Positions 1 through 9,084 of a DNA stretch of 64,000 nt are shown in pieces. This DNA comes from Roseivirga sp. BDSF3-8. Lineage in GTDB: Bacteria; Bacteroidota; Bacteroidia; Cytophagales; Cyclobacteriaceae. The translations under genes were made by a program, and so were the position numbers. The first letter of the stretch is position 1. Each line of letters starts with the position of its first letter. The notes under the pieces were generated by a model. The model saw nothing but the letters and a program-made list of their open reading frames with translations, was not told where the DNA came from and searched no databases. The stretch spans positions 2,331,001 through 2,395,000 of the forward strand of contig NZ_JBGNFV010000001.1 of assembly GCF_041449215.1 (NCBI RefSeq), in the 5' to 3' direction.

Positions 1-517
1 CCGGCGTGCTGCCACTCGTCACTTTTTTAATAGTCGTCACCTTGTGCTCCTTATCTCCCGGGTTTATACGCTCGGGCGAGTAGCCGCAGTAGAAGTCCTC
101 ATTATACCTGAGGCCACTTTTAGCCTCCAGTATCGGCACACAGTCCTCTTCCGTGCAGCCAGGGTACACCGTAGACTCATAGATCACGATGTCCCCTTTG
201 CCAAGTACACTGCCTACCGTTTCCGAAGCCTTGCGTAGCGGCGTCAGGTCAGGCTGCTTATACTCATCTATCGGTGTAGGCACCGTCACTATGTAGATGT
301 CGCATTCCTTCAGGTCCGCAATGCTCGAGCTATACCTCAGCTTAGTGCTGCTCTTTAGCTCCTCTGCAGTCGTTTCATTAGTCCTGTCGTATGCGCCTTC
401 CAGCTCTTTTATGCGGTCCTGGTTTATATCAAAACCTGTGGTCTCGTAAGTTTTACCAAACTCAACTGCCAGTGGTAGTCCCACATAACCGAGTCCTATG
501 ACACCGATTTTTTTCAT
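1..517 (-). CDS. Nucleotide-sugar dehydrogenase (UDP-HexNAc/UDP-glucose 6-dehydrogenase family), C-terminus cut by window edge
   Basis: This gene is read leftwards from an ATG at 515-517 and runs off the left edge, so about 172 N-terminal residues are visible. The protein opens with a Rossmann motif (KKIGVIGLGYVGLPLA), followed by a VPTPID loop and the YSPERINPGD signature seen in the TviB/WbpA/VipA-like group. Enzymes of this family oxidise the C6 hydroxyl of a UDP-sugar to a carboxylate using NAD, in the cytoplasm, for capsule or O-antigen synthesis. The neighbouring dTDP-sugar genes on the same strand suggest a surface-polysaccharide locus. The exact substrate cannot be told from this fragment, and the catalytic cysteine region lies outside the window. 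Confidence 0.9.
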   Translation of the reverse strand, partial: MKKIGVIGLGYVGLPLAVEFGKTYETTGFDINQDRIKELEGAYDRTNETTAEELKSSTKLRYSSSIADLKECDIYIVTVPTPIDEYKQPDLTPLRKASETVGSVLGKGDIVIYESTVYPGCTEEDCVPILEAKSGLRYNEDFYCGYSPERINPGDKEHKVTTIKKVTSGSTP

Positions 518-637
518 AATATCTACTGATTCTCAATAGGATAAGTATCCTTAAAAAATTTTTGGGCAAAACTAGTCATTATTACGCGAAAAAAACGCGC
601 AAATAGCCTATCCTTTATTACGGGCCATTTTTACCCC

Positions 638-1642
638 CTACGGCAGGTAAAAAGCAATCGTTTTTCTCAGGCCGCTCTCAAAATCCTCCTCCGGTTCCCA
701 GCCCAGTTCATTACGTATCTTAGAGGCATCTATCGCATAGCGCCTGTCATGCCCCGGGCGGTCCGTCACAAAACGTATCAGCTCCTCATAGCTTTTACCA
801 TCCCCGCGAGGCTTCATCTCGTCCAGCAGCCTGCAAATGGTACGGCAAAGCACAATGTTCTGCTGCTCGTTCTCAGCCCCTATATTGTACGTCTCCCCGT
901 TGCGGCCCCCGTGGTACACCTCATCTATTCCCTTGCAGTGGTCCAGCACATACAGCCAGTCGCGCACATTTTTACCATCACCATAAATAGGGATCGGCTC
1001 CAGGTTCACCGCCTTACGTATCACCACCGGTATCAGCTTTTCCGTATGCTGCTTTGGGCCATAGTTGTTAGAGCAGTTCGTCGTTACCACACTCAAACCA
1101 TACGTATGGTAGTAGCTCCTCACCAGCATATCACTCGAAGCCTTGCTGGCACTGTACGGGCTGTTAGGCGAATACGGAGTCTCCTCTGTAAAGAGCCCCT
1201 CAGCCCCCAGCGAGCCATATACCTCATCCGTACTTATATGGTGAAAGCGGCAGCCCTCATAACCAGGTTTATAGGTAAATGGCCTCTCCATCCAGTAAGC
1301 CCGCGCCGCTTCCAGCAAGTAAAACGTCCCATTAATATTCGTAGTGATAAATGGCTCAGGACCCAGTATCGAGTTATCCACGTGTGACTCCGCCGCAAAG
1401 TGGATCACCCCACGTATGTCATACTGCCCAAACACGTGGCCCAGCATGGCCCCGTCACAGATGTCCCCCTGTATAAAGGTATACCTTGGGTGCTTCGCTA
1501 CCTCCGATAAGTTCTCCGGGTTGCCTGCATAAGTCAGCTTATCCAGGTTCAGCACCGTATATTCCGGGTATTTTTCCAGAAAATAAGGTACAAAGTTAGA
1601 GCCGATAAATCCTGCTCCCCCCGTGATCAGTATATGCTTCAT
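638..1642 (-). CDS. rfbB: dTDP-glucose 4,6-dehydratase
   Basis: This enzyme converts dTDP-glucose to dTDP-4-keto-6-deoxyglucose in the dTDP-rhamnose pathway. The N-terminus has the NAD-binding motif GGAGFIGSNF. Other family signatures are HFAAESHVD, the STDEVYG segment with its Thr-Asp-Glu catalytic residues, and the YSASKASSD Tyr-xxx-Lys motif. I chose the ATG at 1642 (MKHILITGG), which matches the family N-terminus. An upstream in-frame ATG at 1660 would overlap the rfbA stop and add six residues. The length of 334 residues is usual. It is the last gene of a three-gene minus-strand unit rfbC-rfbA-rfbB. No rfbD is visible, so the final reductase must lie elsewhere or the product is another deoxysugar. 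Confidence 0.95.
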   Translation of the reverse strand: MKHILITGGAGFIGSNFVPYFLEKYPEYTVLNLDKLTYAGNPENLSEVAKHPRYTFIQGDICDGAMLGHVFGQYDIRGVIHFAAESHVDNSILGPEPFITTNINGTFYLLEAARAYWMERPFTYKPGYEGCRFHHISTDEVYGSLGAEGLFTEETPYSPNSPYSASKASSDMLVRSYYHTYGLSVVTTNCSNNYGPKQHTEKLIPVVIRKAVNLEPIPIYGDGKNVRDWLYVLDHCKGIDEVYHGGRNGETYNIGAENEQQNIVLCRTICRLLDEMKPRGDGKSYEELIRFVTDRPGHDRRYAIDASKIRNELGWEPEEDFESGLRKTIAFYLP

Positions 1643-1653
1643 CCTATCTGCCA

Positions 1654-2523
1654 TTACCATTTCTGTTCAATCACCTTGAGCAGGTACTCACCGTAGCCGC
1701 TTTTCAGCAGAGGCTGCGCCAGCCTCGTAAGCTGCTCAGCGTCTATGAACTTCATTTTATAAGCCACCTCTTCTATGCAGCCAATCTTCAGGTCCTGCCG
1801 CTCCTCTATAGCCTGTACAAAGGAGCCTGCCTGCATCATAGAGGCAAAAGTCCCCGTATCCAGCCAGGCCGTGCCCCGGGTAAAGATGCCCACATGCAGT
1901 TTGTCCTTTTCCAGGTAAGCCTTGTTTACGTCCGTGATCTCTATCTCACCCCGCTTACTCGGCTTCAGGTTCGCCGCTATATTCACCACCTCATTATCGT
2001 AAAAGTACAGCCCCGGTACCGCAAAGTTGCTTTTCGGCTCCTCAGGTTTCTCCTCTATCGAGATCACCTTCTGGTTGTCGTCAAACTCCACAACGCCGTA
2101 GCGGTGCGGATCGTGTACGTGGTAGGCAAATATCACCCCCCCGTCCGGGTCGTTATGGCCCTGAAGCAGCGTACGCATTCCTGCGCCATAAAAGATGTTA
2201 TCCCCCAGTATCAGCGCTACCTTGTCATGGCCAATGAACTCCCTGCCCACGATAAAAGCATCTGCCAGGCCACGGGGTTCATCCTGTATCGCGTAGCTGA
2301 AGCTACAGCCCAGGTGGCTGCCGTCGCCCAGCAGCTTTTGAAAAAGCGGCTGGTCTTCCGGCGTCGATATGATCAGTATCTCGCGGATATTGCTCAGCAT
2401 CAGCACCGACAGCGGATAGTAGATCATCGGCTTGTCGTATATCGGCATCAGTTGCTTGCTTATCGCCAGCGTGATGGGGCGTAGCCGGGTGCCGGATCCG
2501 CCGGCCAGTATGATTCCTTTCAT
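1654..2523 (-). CDS. rfbA: Glucose-1-phosphate thymidylyltransferase
   Basis: This enzyme makes dTDP-glucose from dTTP and glucose-1-phosphate, the first step of dTDP-sugar synthesis. The start carries the nucleotidyltransferase signature [11 protein letters not shown]. Further family segments are [24 protein letters not shown] and EKPEEPKSN. The length of 289 residues is typical of the RmlA group. Its ATG overlaps the stop of rfbC by four bases (ATGA), which points to translational coupling in one transcript. The downstream gene rfbB uses its product. Confidence 0.96.
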   Translation of the reverse strand: MKGIILAGGSGTRLRPITLAISKQLMPIYDKPMIYYPLSVLMLSNIREILIISTPEDQPLFQKLLGDGSHLGCSFSYAIQDEPRGLADAFIVGREFIGHDKVALILGDNIFYGAGMRTLLQGHNDPDGGVIFAYHVHDPHRYGVVEFDDNQKVISIEEKPEEPKSNFAVPGLYFYDNEVVNIAANLKPSKRGEIEITDVNKAYLEKDKLHVGIFTRGTAWLDTGTFASMMQAGSFVQAIEERQDLKIGCIEEVAYKMKFIDAEQLTRLAQPLLKSGYGEYLLKVIEQKW

Positions 2524-3101
2524 GGGATTATGGTTGAATGTCCCGAATAGCTGAAGTTATACTCCGCATCCTTTAGCAGAGGCAGCTTTTTGTCTTTCTC
2601 CGAAATGATGATGTCCTCTTCCGCCACCCGCCAGTCTATATTAAGTACAGGATCGTTATAGTACAGGCCCCGTTCTTCTGCTGGTGTGTAAAACGCATCA
2701 CATTTATAGATCACCTCCGCCTTTTCGCTCAGCACCACAAATCCGTGCGCAAAGCCCTTTGGTACGAATATCTGCGTATGGTCTTCGTGGCTCATCTCCA
2801 GCGTGTAAGACTTGCCAAAGGTAGGCGAGTCACGGCGCAGGTCCACCACCACATCCACGATCCGGCCATGCAGCACACGCACCAGCTTGGCCTGTCCGTA
2901 CGGCTCCAGCTGGTAGTGCAGGCCGCGCATCACCCCAAAGTGGCTCGTGCTCTGGTTATCTTGCACAAACGTGATGTCTATACCTGTCAGGTCCCTGAAC
3001 GTCCGGTAATTGAACGCCTCATAAAAATACCCCCTGTGATCCTCCAGGATACGGGGTTTTACTAAGAATAGACCGGGGAATTCCGTCTTAATTATTTGCA
3101 T
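2520..3101 (-). CDS. rfbC: dTDP-4-dehydrorhamnose 3,5-epimerase
   Basis: This cupin-fold epimerase acts on the product of rfbB. The sequence has the family core with FVQDNQSTS, the catalytic-histidine segment RGLHYQ, and the [18 protein letters not shown] stretch. The later [15 protein letters not shown] segment is also typical. At 193 residues it is slightly longer than the common 180-190, with a short C-terminal extension. It is the first gene of the minus-strand rfbC-rfbA-rfbB unit. Its promoter must lie in the 153-bp divergent gap shared with the plus-strand gene at 3255. Confidence 0.95.
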   Translation of the reverse strand: MQIIKTEFPGLFLVKPRILEDHRGYFYEAFNYRTFRDLTGIDITFVQDNQSTSHFGVMRGLHYQLEPYGQAKLVRVLHGRIVDVVVDLRRDSPTFGKSYTLEMSHEDHTQIFVPKGFAHGFVVLSEKAEVIYKCDAFYTPAEERGLYYNDPVLNIDWRVAEEDIIISEKDKKLPLLKDAEYNFSYSGHSTIIP

Positions 3102-3226
3102 AAATAATGAGCGGCAGAGGTTTTTCTCGCCTGCAAAATTAAAAACAATTTGGTAAATGCCGCTGAATCACCGCCATACTGTAATATAATGATGGAATCT
3201 AGGGCGGTGTACTAGAGATAAATTCC

Positions 3227-3234
3227 TATTTTTG
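3227..3234 (+). promoter_or_regulatory. Putative -7 box (TATTTTTG) upstream of the ccm-containing operon
   Basis: The sequence TATTTTTG fits the Bacteroidota -7 consensus TAnnTTTG and lies 20 bases before the ATG at 3255, inside the divergent gap after rfbC. No clear -33 element is visible, so this is a proposal from consensus match and position only. Confidence 0.4.
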
Positions 3235-3254
3235 CACCGCAAAATCGCTAGAGA

Positions 3255-4277
3255 ATGTCTGATTTTCAACGTCCAACGCAGCCTCCTCATTCCGATGAGA
3301 TAGACATCCGCAGCTTCTTCAGAAGCATACGAAGAGGCCTTGCAAGCCTCGGCCGCCGGTTTGTCGCCCTGCTTGCCCTTATCCGCCGCACTTCCGTCAG
3401 GCACAAGGGCATGCTTATCACCCTCTTCCTTATAGGCATCGCCATCGGTGTAGGGTTTTCCTTTATTAAGAAAGACACCTACTCCTCTTCCATCATGCTG
3501 CGCTCCTCCCTCTTTACCCCAAGGGTAATCACCAGCCTCGTAAGCCGGCTTGATGAAATGGCCGACCGGCCCCGTCAACTCGCCGCCGAGCTCAACATCT
3601 CACCCGAAGAAGCCGCCACTATCCGAGGCTTTTCCGTACAGGCCGTATTCGAGCCCGTTTCACTGGAGTTTCAGAACCTCGTTAAGAAAAGACTCAGGTC
3701 TGATATAGAAGAAGACCCCTCCCTTACAGACAATATCGAGGCCATGACTACCGGCGACACATACCTTATTTACGTCACAGCTACCAATGTCGAGGTCATC
3801 CGTAGCCTCGATCAGCAACTGCCCGCCTTTTTCCAGCGCTCACCCTACTTCAGCAAGCGCATGGCCCTCCTCAAGCGCCAGGAGCAGCAGCTCGCCCAGC
3901 GGCTCGAAAAAGACCTTGCCAGCCTCGACAGCCTCAAGAGTGCCATTATCGCCAGTATCCGCAACACCCCCGCAGGGCAGGGAGCAGGCTTCGTCCTTAC
4001 CGATAATAGGATAGATGAAACGCGCTACTCCACCCTCTTTCAGGATGCCGACTACCTCTACCGGAAAAAACTCCAGGCAGACCTCGCCGCAGAAGTCCCC
4101 GCCATAGAAGTTATTCAGCCTTTTGGTAACTACGCCCCCCTCTTCAGCGTATCCAAACCTGTATATGCCCTGCTCGGGGGAATCATCTTCCTCGCCATCG
4201 GCTATCTGCTATTACTGTTGAAGGGGCTTAACCGCTACCTCATCCGCTACGACCAGAAGCGAAATAACCCTGCATGA
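3255..4277 (+). CDS. Wzz/PCP-like two-TM protein (polysaccharide chain-length type), uncertain
   Basis: The 340-residue protein has the layout of a polysaccharide co-polymerase. A basic cytoplasmic N-terminus of about 50 residues is followed by one membrane segment (about 52-72), a long periplasmic part with coiled-coil character (about 205-245), a Pro/aromatic stretch before the second membrane segment (about 306-326), and a short basic tail. This matches the topology of Wzz-like proteins that set glycan chain length. No kinase motifs are present. It overlaps ccmB by four bases (ATGA) and so heads the cytochrome c maturation operon. Its role there is not obvious. The polysaccharide genes diverge just upstream, which supports a polysaccharide role by context only. 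Confidence 0.55.
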   Translation: MSDFQRPTQPPHSDEIDIRSFFRSIRRGLASLGRRFVALLALIRRTSVRHKGMLITLFLIGIAIGVGFSFIKKDTYSSSIMLRSSLFTPRVITSLVSRLDEMADRPRQLAAELNISPEEAATIRGFSVQAVFEPVSLEFQNLVKKRLRSDIEEDPSLTDNIEAMTTGDTYLIYVTATNVEVIRSLDQQLPAFFQRSPYFSKRMALLKRQEQQLAQRLEKDLASLDSLKSAIIASIRNTPAGQGAGFVLTDNRIDETRYSTLFQDADYLYRKKLQADLAAEVPAIEVIQPFGNYAPLFSVSKPVYALLGGIIFLAIGYLLLLLKGLNRYLIRYDQKRNNPA

Positions 4278-4963
4278 GCCACCTTAAGGCAAATACACTC
4301 ACATCCGAAGTCTCCGCCCTCATACGGAAAGAGCTCCTGCTTGAGTGGCGGCAGAAGTACGCCCTCAATGGCCTCCTGCTGTACATTGTCAGCACCGTAC
4401 TCGTCTGCTACCTCAGCTTCAACGTTACCCTTGGCAGTACCAGCCCCATCACCTGGAATACCCTCTTCTGGATCATCATCCTCTTCACCGCCGTCAATGC
4501 CGTCAGCAAGAGCTTTTCACAAGAGAGAGAGGGGCGCCAGCTTTACTACTACACACTCGCAAGTCCGCAAGGAATTATTATTGCGAAGATATTGTATAAC
4601 TCACTGTTATTAGCTGTCATATCACTCCTGGGCTACCTCGTGTACTCAGTCGTGTTAGGCAATCCCGTGCAGGACCATACCCTCTTTTTGGTAAACATCC
4701 TGCTCGGCGCCATAGGCTTTAGCTGCACCCTCACCATGGTGGCAGGTATCGCCGCCAAGGCAGAGAACAACGCCACCCTGATGGCCGTATTGAGCTTTCC
4801 CGTAATTTTACCCATGCTCATACTCATCATCAGCATATCCAAAAATGCAATGGATGGCCTCCATCTCTCCTCCAGCTATGACGATATGATTACCCTTGCC
4901 GCCGTCGATGCCATCGTGGTGGTGCTGTCTTTATTACTGTTTCCTTATTTGTGGAGGAGTTGA
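4274..4963 (+). CDS. ccmB: Heme exporter protein CcmB
   Basis: CcmB is the membrane subunit of the CcmABCD complex that loads heme onto CcmE for cytochrome c maturation. The sequence begins with the family pattern of a cytoplasmic helix (EVSALIRKELLLEWRQKYA). It then shows about six hydrophobic segments, with the FSQEREGRQLYYY loop between them. The length of 229 residues is typical. It overlaps the preceding gene by four bases and is followed by ccmC after one base. No ccmA is seen in the window, so the ATPase must be encoded elsewhere. Confidence 0.93.
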   Translation: MSHLKANTLTSEVSALIRKELLLEWRQKYALNGLLLYIVSTVLVCYLSFNVTLGSTSPITWNTLFWIIILFTAVNAVSKSFSQEREGRQLYYYTLASPQGIIIAKILYNSLLLAVISLLGYLVYSVVLGNPVQDHTLFLVNILLGAIGFSCTLTMVAGIAAKAENNATLMAVLSFPVILPMLILIISISKNAMDGLHLSSSYDDMITLAAVDAIVVVLSLLLFPYLWRS

Positions 4964-4964
4964 C

Positions 4965-5630
4965 ATGAAAAAACACTGGTGGAAAATTCTCGCCGTCGCC
5001 CTGCTGGCCTACACCCTTATAGGCGGCCTCCTTATGGAAGTGCCCCGGCTCGTTATTCTCAATGAGACCATACGCGGCCTCTACTTTCACGTACCCATGT
5101 GGTTCGGCATGATCTTCCTGCTGCTCGCATCAGTCGTCTACGCCATTAAGTACCTGCGTAGCGGAGACCCCGCCCATGACCTTAAGAGCGTCGAGTTTGC
5201 CAACATAGGCGTTACCTTCGGCGTCCTCGGCATCATTACCGGCATGGTATGGGCCCAGTACACCTGGGGCGAGTGGTGGAGCGGAGACCCCAAGCAAAAC
5301 TCAGCCGCCATTGGCCTCCTCATTTACTTTGCCTATTTCGTACTCCGTTCCTCCTTTACAGACGAGCAGCAAAAAGCCCGCGTAAGCAGCATCTATAGCA
5401 TCTTTGCCTTCTTTGCCCTTATCGCATTGCTCTTTATACTGCCCCGTATGCAGGACAGCCTCCACCCAGGTAACGGCGGCAACCCCGGCTTCAATGCCTA
5501 TGACATGGACAGCAAGCTCCGCATGGTCTTTTATCCCGCCGTCATCGGCTGGACCCTGCTCGGCGTCTGGTTCAGCACCCTGCGCATACGTACCCGTAAC
5601 CTCATATTAACTACTCAAGAAGAATACTGA
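4965..5630 (+). CDS. ccmC: Heme transport protein CcmC
   Basis: CcmC belongs to the heme-handling protein family with the tryptophan-rich WWD loop and presents heme to CcmE at the periplasmic face. There are six hydrophobic segments. A histidine sits in YFHVPMWF, and the loop reads WGEWWSGDPKQNS, where the usual third tryptophan of WWxWD is glycine. The start at 4965 is chosen because GGAGG (4953-4957) lies just upstream and the protein then begins MKKHWWKIL. An upstream in-frame ATG at 4896 sits inside ccmB. At 221 residues the length is normal. Confidence 0.92.
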   Translation: MKKHWWKILAVALLAYTLIGGLLMEVPRLVILNETIRGLYFHVPMWFGMIFLLLASVVYAIKYLRSGDPAHDLKSVEFANIGVTFGVLGIITGMVWAQYTWGEWWSGDPKQNSAAIGLLIYFAYFVLRSSFTDEQQKARVSSIYSIFAFFALIALLFILPRMQDSLHPGNGGNPGFNAYDMDSKLRMVFYPAVIGWTLLGVWFSTLRIRTRNLILTTQEEY

Positions 5631-5914
5631 TGAAAAGAGTACTGTTCATTCTGTTGCTCGCTTTCGCCGCATTTGCCGCCTCTCCTGCCCAGGCCCGACA
5701 GGCAGAAAAGCAGGAGATCACCGCCGGTGATTATACCAACACCGGGGTACCCATGGCAGACCGCATGCGGGAAGATGGTAAAATATATGTCGTCGTAGCC
5801 ATCATTGCCGTCATCTTTGCCGGTATCATAGCCTATGCCGTAAATATTGACCGGAAAGTAAGCCGGCTGGAAAAGGAAATAGGCACATCCCGTAAAGTCG
5901 CGGAAAATGCCTGA
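5630..5914 (+). CDS. CcmD-like small membrane protein
   Basis: This 94-residue protein has an N-terminal signal-like hydrophobic stretch (residues 1-20, ending in PAQA), a short polar segment, one strong membrane helix (about 52-72) and a charged tail (DRKVSRLEKEIG). Its start overlaps the ccmC stop by one base (TGATG). A short single-helix protein directly after ccmC is the usual position of CcmD, which helps release holo-CcmE from CcmC. The Bacteroidota form is longer than in E. coli and carries the extra N-terminal hydrophobic part. Assignment rests on position and topology. Confidence 0.7.
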   Translation: MKRVLFILLLAFAAFAASPAQARQAEKQEITAGDYTNTGVPMADRMREDGKIYVVVAIIAVIFAGIIAYAVNIDRKVSRLEKEIGTSRKVAENA

Positions 5915-5976
5915 TTCCGGGAAATTTTAATTCTGTTTCCCTTGTTATTACCTTGCAAAAAAATTCACAGGCTCAT

Positions 5977-6393
5977 ATGAAAGTCACGCATATAATCGGT
6001 ATCGCAGTCATAGCAGTGGCCATCATGGTCATCATCTCCGTTTCCGGTAATGCCAGTAGCTATGTCACATTCAAAGAGGCACGTTCCCTCTCCGACACAG
6101 GCAGCGACAACTCCATCCACATCGTAGGCGAACTCAAAAAGGACGCCACCGGACAGATCGTAGGCATACAGGAGAGCCCTTCCAAGCTCAGTTTCTCTTT
6201 TGTCATGATCGATGAAAACCAGGACGAGCAAAAGGTCTACTTCGGTGAGCCCGTGCCGCCCGATTTCACCAAATCCGAAAAAGTAGTCGTCGTAGGGTCT
6301 TATAAGAACGAAGCCTTCGTGGCCGATAAGATCCTCCTCAAGTGTCCTTCCAAATACCAGGAAGACGTCGTTATCACTTCATCTAACAACTAA
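5977..6393 (+). CDS. ccmE: Cytochrome c maturation heme chaperone CcmE (CxxxY variant)
   Basis: CcmE carries heme from CcmC to CcmF. The protein has an N-terminal membrane anchor (about residues 4-24) and an OB-fold-like domain with the VGELKKD, FVMIDENQDEQKVYFG and VVVVGSYKNEAFVADKILLK segments. In E. coli the heme is bound covalently by His in HxxxY after this last strand. Here the same place reads KCPSKY, so the motif is CxxxY. Cys variants of CcmE are known from some other lineages. The ATG at 5977 is used; an in-frame TTG at 5953 would add eight polar residues and is less likely. Confidence 0.88.
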   Translation: MKVTHIIGIAVIAVAIMVIISVSGNASSYVTFKEARSLSDTGSDNSIHIVGELKKDATGQIVGIQESPSKLSFSFVMIDENQDEQKVYFGEPVPPDFTKSEKVVVVGSYKNEAFVADKILLKCPSKYQEDVVITSSNN

Positions 6394-6402
6394 GACAATC
6401 CC

Positions 6403-6421
6403 CCCGCCCACGCCGGGCGGG
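6403..6421. promoter_or_regulatory. GC-rich hairpin between ccmE and ccmF
   Basis: A perfect 7-bp stem (CCCGCCC / GGGCGGG) with a five-base loop lies in the 44-base gap between ccmE and ccmF. It is followed only by a weak T-containing stretch. It could act as a partial terminator or protect the upstream mRNA end. This is seen directly; the function is inferred. Confidence 0.4.
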
Positions 6422-6437
6422 CCTTGTTTCATAGCCT

Positions 6438-8981
6438 ATGGTACATCTGCTCATTGGCCAGCTAGGGCATCTTGCGGTCATTATTGCCTTCGTCGCCGGT
6501 CTGTTTTCCTTCTTTAGTTTCTTCAGGGGTGCCTCTTCAGACCACCCCGAGCTGCAGCAGGGATTTAATAAGACAGGCCGCGTCATCTTCTATATACACA
6601 GCGCCGCCGTCTTCCTGGTCGTAGGCAGCCTTTTTGGCATTATCTATAATAACTACTTCGAGTACCACTACGCCTGGTCACATGCCAGCAGCACCCTGCC
6701 CGTCTACTACATGGTCAGCAGCTTCTGGGAAGGGCAGGAGGGAAGCTTCCTCCTCTGGATGTTCTGGAACGTCATCCTTGGCCTCATCATCATCCGTACC
6801 AACCGCCAGTGGCAGGCCCCCGTCATGGCCGTTTTCTGCCTTGTGCAGGCCTTCCTTACCTCCATGATCATGGGCGTCGTCATCCCCGGTATAGACCTTA
6901 AGATAGGCAGCTCCCCCTTCATGCTCCTGCGTGACGTCATGGACGCACCCATCTTTGCCACTAATCCAGACTTTGTACCCGAGGACGGCACAGGGCTTAA
7001 TCCCCTGCTGCAAAACTACTGGATGGTCATACACCCTCCCGTACTTTTCCTCGGCTTCGCCACCACTCTTGTCCCCTTTGCTTTTGCCATTGCAGGCCTC
7101 TGGAAGAAGCGCTTCCGCGAGTGGGTGCGCCCCGCCCTTCCCTGGTCCATCTTTTCCAGCGCCGTACTCGGCCTTGGTATCCTTATGGGCGCCTACTGGG
7201 CCTATGAGACTCTCAACTTCGGTGGCTACTGGAGCTGGGACCCCGTCGAGAATGCCGTTTATATCCCCTGGCTCATTCAGGTAGCCGGCATCCATACCAT
7301 GATCACCTTCCGCAAGAGCGGCAGCGCCCTCAAGGCCTCCGTTATCTTCGTCACCGGTACCTTCATCCTCATTCTTTACAGCACCTTCCTTACCCGCAGC
7401 GGCATACTCGGCGAGTCCTCCGTCCACTCCTTTACCGACCTTGGCCTCAGCGGGCAGTTGCTCATTTACCTGCTCACCTTCTTCATTGGCACCGTGGCCC
7501 TCAGCATCGTACGCTGGAAAGGCCTCCCCACCACCGCCGAAGAAGTAAGCACCTACAGCCGCGAGTTCTGGATATTTATAGGCGCCGCCGTGCTATGCCT
7601 CATGAGCTTCCAGGTATTCGTATTCACCTCCATACCCGTATTTAATGCCATCGCCGAGATGTTCGGAGGCAACGGCAACCTTGCCCCCCCTTCCGATCCC
7701 GAGATATTCTATACCCAGTGGCAAATGTGGCTCGCCATATTCCTCCTCCTCCTATCCGGCACCGGCCAGTTCTTCTGGTGGAAAAAGATCGGGGGCAAAG
7801 AACTGCGCGAGGCCATCATACCTCCCGCTATCATCAGTTTGCTTGTAGCCAGCATCATCCTCATTGTGCAGAAGATGCAGGACCCTGCCTACATCATACT
7901 CGTTACCGCAGGCGTCTACTCCATCGTCTCCAATGCCACCATTCTCTTCCGCGTCCTCAAGACCAGCGGACTCCGGCTCAGCGGAGGCTCCATCGCCCAC
8001 ATAGGCGTAGGCCTCATGCTCCTCGGTATCCTCTTCAGCAGTGGCTACTCCAATGTCATCAGCCTCAATAATACCGGGCTACTGTATGACCGCGAGTTCC
8101 CCGATGAGATCAATAAGGAAAACCTCCTCCTCTGGCTCAATCAGAGCGCCATCATGGGGCAGGATACCCTCTCATACCGCGGCCAGTACCGCGACGTCGA
8201 CGGCGTACCAGGCTATGTGCCCAATGAAAAGCTCATACCCACCCGCGACCCCATGGTAGCGATAGCCAAAGAAGCCTACAGCCGGGACGGTAAGCAATAC
8301 TTCAGCAAAGGCGACAGCATCTCATACAATAGCGAGAACACCTACTACCGCGTCAACTACGCCACCGCCAGCGGACGCTCGTTTGACCTCTACCCCCGTG
8401 TGCAGGACAATCCCAGCATGGGCTTCGTCGTCTCTCCCGACATCCACCGCGCCTTCGATAAAGACCTCTACACACACGTCACCGTAGTCTCAGACCCCGA
8501 AGACGAAAAAGAGTGGAGCGAAACCGAAGAGAACCGCGTAAGAGTAGGCGAGAACTTCTTTGTCAATGATTATGTAGCCTCCATCAACCGCATAGACCGC
8601 GTACAGGAAGTAGAAGGCGTAGACCTCCGGCCCGACGATATCGCCATCAAAGCACAGATAGCCGTACAGACCGGTGAGGAAGACCTTACCCTCGAGCCCA
8701 TGTACGTCCTGCGGGTAAACGAGAAGCGCGCCGGCCTCATCTCTGCCGAGGCGCCCGAACTTGGTGTCAGGCTCTCCCTCATGAACATCGAGCCCGAGAC
8801 AGAGACCTTCACCGTAGGCATCAACACCGCCCAAAAGGACTACATCATCCTCAAGGTCGTGGAGAAGCCCCTTATCAACATCCTCTGGGTAGGTACCATC
8901 GTCCTCATGTTCGGTTTTGGCATCGCCGTATACCGCCGCTATACGGAGTTCAAAAAAATGCGAGATAAAGGCCTCGAGTGA
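6438..8981 (+). CDS. ccmF: Cytochrome c heme lyase subunit CcmF
   Basis: CcmF transfers heme from CcmE to apocytochrome c. The protein has many membrane segments over the first 530 residues. The WWD-type loop reads FGGYWSWDPVENAVYIPWL, and conserved histidines occur in loops such as IHPPVLFLG. After the segment around GVGLMLLGILFSSGY comes a large periplasmic domain (roughly residues 540-800), then a final membrane helix (about 810-830). At 847 residues it is longer than the proteobacterial protein (about 650) because of this domain, a form common in Bacteroidota. It closes the operon that starts at 3255. Confidence 0.94.
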   Translation: MVHLLIGQLGHLAVIIAFVAGLFSFFSFFRGASSDHPELQQGFNKTGRVIFYIHSAAVFLVVGSLFGIIYNNYFEYHYAWSHASSTLPVYYMVSSFWEGQEGSFLLWMFWNVILGLIIIRTNRQWQAPVMAVFCLVQAFLTSMIMGVVIPGIDLKIGSSPFMLLRDVMDAPIFATNPDFVPEDGTGLNPLLQNYWMVIHPPVLFLGFATTLVPFAFAIAGLWKKRFREWVRPALPWSIFSSAVLGLGILMGAYWAYETLNFGGYWSWDPVENAVYIPWLIQVAGIHTMITFRKSGSALKASVIFVTGTFILILYSTFLTRSGILGESSVHSFTDLGLSGQLLIYLLTFFIGTVALSIVRWKGLPTTAEEVSTYSREFWIFIGAAVLCLMSFQVFVFTSIPVFNAIAEMFGGNGNLAPPSDPEIFYTQWQMWLAIFLLLLSGTGQFFWWKKIGGKELREAIIPPAIISLLVASIILIVQKMQDPAYIILVTAGVYSIVSNATILFRVLKTSGLRLSGGSIAHIGVGLMLLGILFSSGYSNVISLNNTGLLYDREFPDEINKENLLLWLNQSAIMGQDTLSYRGQYRDVDGVPGYVPNEKLIPTRDPMVAIAKEAYSRDGKQYFSKGDSISYNSENTYYRVNYATASGRSFDLYPRVQDNPSMGFVVSPDIHRAFDKDLYTHVTVVSDPEDEKEWSETEENRVRVGENFFVNDYVASINRIDRVQEVEGVDLRPDDIAIKAQIAVQTGEEDLTLEPMYVLRVNEKRAGLISAEAPELGVRLSLMNIEPETETFTVGINTAQKDYIILKVVEKPLINILWVGTIVLMFGFGIAVYRRYTEFKKMRDKGLE

Positions 8982-9084
8982 TGCTTTTTTCGAAAAAAAT
9001 TCCTAAATTTAGTTTTTCATGTTTATTTAGGTTCAGGGTGTCAGAGAGATCTGGCACCTATTTTTTTGTACCTACCTCAAATCC
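8982..9084. other. Short AT-rich spacer after ccmF
   Basis: This short spacer holds an A/T-rich stretch with a small palindrome (TTTTTTCGAAAAAA) just after the ccmF stop. It may serve as a transcription end. No gene is seen. Confidence 0.3.

Noticed and set aside
749-1387. A 212-codon plus-strand frame inside rfbB
   Set aside because: This is opposite a well-supported dehydratase gene and shows no domain.
6678-7427. A 249-codon frame opposite ccmF
   Set aside because: This is a mirror of the ccmF coding strand with no recognisable domain.
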